From Deltaproteobacteria bacterium (GTDB lineage: Bacteria > Myxococcota > B64-G9), in the NCBI GenBank assembly GCA_019307065.1, contig JAFDKH010000030.1, positions 1-34,579 on the forward strand: a stretch of DNA of 34,579 nt, in the 5' to 3' direction. Within the stretch, counting starts at the first letter, position 1, and the number at the start of each line of letters is the position of its first letter. Positions 34,201 through 34,579 of this stretch are shown piece by piece. The translations under genes were made by a program, and so were the position numbers. The notes under the pieces are model-generated. The model was given only the letters and a program-made list of their open reading frames with translations. It did no database searches and had not been told where the DNA came from.

Positions 34201-34579
34201 AGTTTTTGCACTCAGGACGAGGATTGCAAAACTAACGAGGCCTGTGACCCAGAAACCATGGCTTGTTTTACAGCCTGTGTTACTGCTGACGAGTGCGGCG
34301 GGGCAGATTGTCTGGATGGCAAATGTGATCCTGAGTGGACTGCGGCGGATTCACCGTGTACCTCGCACGAGGGCGTCATCGATGACTGGTTTCGTTTGAT
34401 GGATTACGGGGTCGTGCGGGCCGGGATAGGCAACTCCGACACTCACCAGCTGTTCACCCAGACCGAAGCCGGTTGTCCGCGAAACTTTGTGCGTCTATCG
34501 GGTGAGACACCCAAAGCAATTGATCGAAGGGAACTGGTTCGTAACGTTATCGCCGGCAAAGTCGTGGCATCCTACGGCC
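31258..34579 (+). CDS. Large PHP-domain (CehA/McbA-like) lipoprotein, partial
   Basis: The frame is open from ATG 31258 to the right edge (1107 codons). The signal ends in LFAVVGC, a good lipobox. A long N-terminal beta-rich region (about 25-400) is unrecognised. A carboxypeptidase-regulatory-like fold follows (from about 415: GQVSGHVLDLRTGEPVSEAEV). A Cys-rich insert comes next (about 560-650: CEDDLDCGSQKC, CGKDEDCEPVERC). The PHP metallo-hydrolase domain has D727-x-H729-x-H731, D761-H762-D763, H850 and D1061-x-H1063. A second Cys-rich module (about 975-1040) interrupts the PHP domain. PHP enzymes hydrolyse phosphoesters or related bonds; CehA/McbA relatives hydrolyse aryl carbamates. Placement after the porin suggests work on a periplasmic substrate. 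Confidence 0.85.
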   Translation, partial: MKKIVWPFLIVISTLFAVVGCNDGKPYARAFRISDRAQIIGGTAALADLGDFILENDRIRIALPEQGNSTGPGVFGGSLIDADVQRPQAIFRGGHGKDQFGELFPLGNLSIPALCLKGDKSKHEDFCDLLPNADEPSIKILCDGQSACELNLTRRENADYRTDGKLPSEAAAIIRVTGQAGNYLEALGLVSIASVKTNFRLRNDFILEPGESHIRIRTLLIETQPLGHPQAGAIRNPNGEVIPLPSLKRQKALFGILLGSAFFETELEDMQPGVAGGDFLFFGERLKIFGHGIGFDVYKEIRNKFATGLDPFNSPIVSEFMAGVGENVSYAIASADPEGRYLLPLFSGSVTAGFTHGAHCYSGNCSGTAEQCANVIDCSNAQSYFFERIFAVGDGDVASAVSSIYDVWQIPSGQVSGHVLDLRTGEPVSEAEVYVYEIPETMVDCHREGSPAEAYTLGPAGFKKNCLEKRHYLGAVNHMRCDRRATDMPSGAFDGQLPTGKYYFLAKKPYYGTSKIAEVEIVQDRPSQVSLLLLPPAKIQFEILDEQNRRVPAKLTIGQCFPNCSGRFEETCEDDLDCGSQKCVEVPDGQGVTRCLIDNCAADRICDLTQLRCVSTKVCGKDEDCEPVERCVTQPGSAEARCACLTTFKRQASLGEGSYPPGTGRYFYTADGFGELEIEAGSYEIWASRGFEYSVDKQQVAVEAGQTTLVTARLIREVDTPGWISADFHVHGQCSYDAVVKHRDRVIAFAGEGVEMLSTSDHDWITDLAPYVFELGLEHWVATQVGLELTTVELGHFLGFPYDYKEFEDGKRVQEQGAIDWTGKIPDQLFDEMRELGLYGPKETAVIVAHPRDSFFGYFDQYGMSAYNPSEVTGTLFEWFPPFVQNAIADPELFSGRFDGLELFNSKRFELIRTPSAGELRAYNHARTIVQLQSERGASPDIVERGLIKLDREFIKSIIKRTPEEQEALWFSDGSEECDLMSFCTQDEDCKTNEACDPETMACFTACVTADECGGADCLDGKCDPEWTAADSPCTSHEGVIDDWFRLMDYGVVRAGIGNSDTHQLFTQTEAGCPRNFVRLSGETPKAIDRRELVRNVIAGKVVASYG

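Overview
The window looks like a chromosomal stretch of a Gram-negative bacterium with moderately high G+C. The Gram-negative call rests on a tripartite RND efflux operon, an OprP-type porin, an OmpH/Skp-like periplasmic protein and several lipoproteins. Cys-rich repeat lipoproteins, a triple-PilZ protein of the Myxococcus paralogous type (TIGR02266-like) and a long-form HflX recall Myxococcota or other 'deltaproteobacterial' lineages. That placement is an inference; no rRNA or marker gene fixes it. I recognise no tRNA, rRNA, insertion sequence, prophage or CRISPR array.

Layout. 1-5641 (minus) is an efflux operon in the order adaptor, RND permease, TolC; TolC runs off the left edge. 5868-8562 (minus) holds a von Willebrand A lipoprotein and an unrecognised lipoprotein. 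8593-9237 (plus) is a cobalamin riboswitch followed by a 29-codon leader ORF that is stop/start coupled to an orphan 86-residue protein. 9247-10212 (minus) is a membrane-anchored EEP-family hydrolase. 10259-13737 (plus) is a two-gene unit: a Cys-rich repeat lipoprotein and a secreted protein with YD-like repeats and a Hedgehog-like Hint domain. 13746-16766 (minus) is a probable operon of triple PilZ, SCP2-like and FAD-linked oxidase genes. 17031-19553 (minus) is a secreted heparinase II/III-like polysaccharide lyase. It is divergent from a tandem OmpH-like protein and an unknown 281-residue protein (19714-21618, plus). 21645-22311 (minus) is a VapBC-type toxin-antitoxin pair, followed by a probably frameshifted small lipoprotein. 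22831-27139 (plus) is carAB, then a signal-peptide protein (27251-28162). HflX (28175-29842, minus) is convergent with that gene and divergent from an OprP-like porin (30002-31216), which is followed by a large PHP-domain lipoprotein (31258 to the right edge).

The conserved core is carAB, hflX and the efflux operon. Most of the rest is envelope or secreted protein. The main leads are the cobalamin riboswitch driving a very small orphan operon, the Hedgehog-like Hint protein paired with a Cys-rich lipoprotein, a set of genes that look leaderless (10259, 20773, 22311), and an HflX start where the Shine-Dalgarno spacing favours an ATT codon.
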